64,000 bases of DNA from Diphasiastrum complanatum. Lineage: Eukaryota; Streptophyta; Lycopodiopsida; Lycopodiales; Lycopodiaceae. This document shows, in pieces, positions 63,143 to 64,000 of this stretch. Made by a program: the position numbers and the translations under genes. Location: assembly GCA_029204225.1 (NCBI GenBank), contig CM055109.1:42016544-42080543 (forward strand), given 5' to 3'. The notes beneath the pieces were generated by a model. That model ran no database searches, was not told where the DNA came from, and saw only the letters and a program-made list of their open reading frames with translations. How positions within the stretch are numbered: the first letter of the stretch is position 1; each line of letters opens with the position of its first letter.

Positions 63143-64000
63143 TTATCGTCTTCCCATCCTCTTGCTCAAGCTAGTTGGAGAAGCCATAGCGTAGACTAGT
63201 TGGGAGACTGCCATAGTCATGCTAGATGGAGCTATAGCCGACGAAGGATGCTGAAGATCCAACACTTGGGTGTTGTCTACCTGAAATAGAATGGCATCAA
63301 AAAGGTCATCAATTACACCTTCTGTTGGTTTGTCATTGTTAGGGATCTGTAAAAGATGATCAACTAAAAAATGTTCTGAACCCCTTCTAACAACAACACG
63401 AAACTCAAATTCTCGAAGTAGCAATAACGAATGTGCTAATGCATTCAGTGGTGCATGTCTTGTTCAAAAGATATAGTAACGTTTGATGATCTGTATAAAA
63501 CGCAAAGGGTTTTCCTAAAAGATAATGACAAAACTTTTGAACTGCATACACCATAGCAAGGGCTTCTCTCTCAGTAGTAGTGTAATTCATCTCGGCTGGA
63601 ATTAGTTGTCTACTTAAGAATCAGATAGGATAGTCCTTGGAATCCTCACCAGGTTGCATCAAGACAACACCAATGGTGTACTTGGAAGCATCCGTGTGCA
63701 CATGGAATTCCTTGGAATAATCGGGTGCTTTCAAAATGGGGGCACTGGATAGAGCATATTTAAGTTTCTTAAACGCATGGCCATGCTCTTCTATCCATTT
63801 TGGATCTATATTTAATTGGTACATCCAATGAGCCTTACCTACAAAATCACGTACATGACATCGATAGTAATTTGCGTGGCCCATAAAGATCAAGACCTCA
63901 TGCACGGTTATAGGTATTGGCATCTCTACAATCACTTGAACCTTTTCTAGATCAGTAGCAATTCCATTCCGGGATATGATGTGTCCTAGAACAACACCAT
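63143..64000 (-). pseudogene. Gypsy RT end and RNase H (G4)
   Basis: 63935-63621: VEMPIPITVHEVLIFMGHAN, YYRCHVRDFVGKAHWMY, FKKLKYALSSAPILKAPDYS, KEFHVHTDASKYTIGVVLMQ. 63590-63405: NYTTTEREALAMVYAVQKF, AFYTDHQTLLYLLNK. 63424-63143: RGSEHFLVDHLLQIPNNDKP. Frame changes near 63600 and 63420 interrupt it. The sequence before 63935 (LGHIISRNGIATD-like) continues past the window. Confidence 0.85.

Larger units (their letters stand above)
62210..64000 (-). mobile_element. G4: Ty3/gypsy copy (G0-like branch), cut by the window end
   Basis: The minus strand from the right edge reads RT end and RNaseH, then integrase zinc region at 62432-62210. Sequence style matches G0 (HVHTDASKYTIG, NYTTTEREALAMVYAV, ACDVCQRA). 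The RT N-terminal part, protease and gag must lie beyond 64000. The linker between RNaseH and integrase is enlarged by about 0.5-0.7 kb of non-coding sequence. Confidence 0.82.

Overview
The window is plant nuclear DNA made almost entirely of decayed, nested LTR retrotransposons of both superfamilies, Ty1/copia (order PR-INT-RT-RNaseH) and Ty3/gypsy (order PR-RT-RNaseH-INT). Evidence for a land plant: primer-binding sites matching the 3' end of plant initiator tRNA-Met (TGGTATCAGAGC and variants) on both strands, GAGGAGGAG-type polypurine tracts next to LTRs, chromodomain gypsy elements, and one eukaryotic tRNA-Arg(UCG) gene. The DNA is AT-rich. I see no intact host protein gene, which fits a large repeat-rich genome such as a gymnosperm, fern or big-genome angiosperm. 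I cannot name the species.

Layout, left to right. 1-3.4 kb: unassigned minus-strand coding remnants and a small non-autonomous LTR element carrying an unfamiliar ORF, with a 24/25-bp minisatellite to its right. 3.6-8.4 kb: a minus-strand gypsy copy (gag to INT). 8.5-11.4 kb: a plus-strand copia 3' end (copy 'a') and a minus-strand copia remnant. 11.4-13.2 kb: no retroelement motif. 13.4-19.0 kb: copia E1 (minus), with an unbroken 715-codon INT/RT/RNaseH frame. 19-22.9 kb: quietest part, with the tRNA gene and a GT/GA microsatellite. 23-27.1 kb: two plus-strand copia copies joined so that integrase runs in frame into the next copy's Gag. 27.4-28.6 kb: copia 3' end copy 'b'. 28.6-31.9 kb: gypsy G1 (RT to INT core deleted). 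31.9-37.1 kb: an older element (family X) split by copia E2 (32319-36579), a 4.3-kb deletion derivative with both LTRs and a perfect 5-bp target-site duplication. 37.1-38.6 kb: a copia 5' end. 38.6-41.9 kb: copia E5 (plus). 41.9-43.1 kb: copia 3' end copy 'c'. 43.1-46.7 kb: chromodomain gypsy G3 split by a solo LTR (44375-45048). 47.6-57.8 kb: copia E3, a 10.2-kb element with unusual AGTT...AACT LTR ends and a GCATG duplication, sitting in element W and itself containing an X element that contains another copia fragment. 58.5-62.2 kb: gypsy G2 (same family as G1, lacking gag/PR, with part of RT inverted in place). 62.2-64 kb: start of another minus-strand gypsy.

No element here looks autonomous, but several are complementary: G1 keeps gag-PR while G2 keeps RT-RNaseH-INT; E1 keeps pol but lost the protease active site while E2 keeps protease and lost INT core/RT. 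The most interesting signals are a protein-like module that replaces RT in three copies of one copia family, the non-TGCA termini of E3, unfamiliar ORFs directly upstream of polypurine tracts in families W and X, the in-frame INT-Gag fusion, and a recurring TTCACACGTGTGAA palindrome (G-box core) in several copia LTRs. Boundaries given with 'about' are eye estimates; exact ones rest on LTR ends, primer sites and target duplications read directly.
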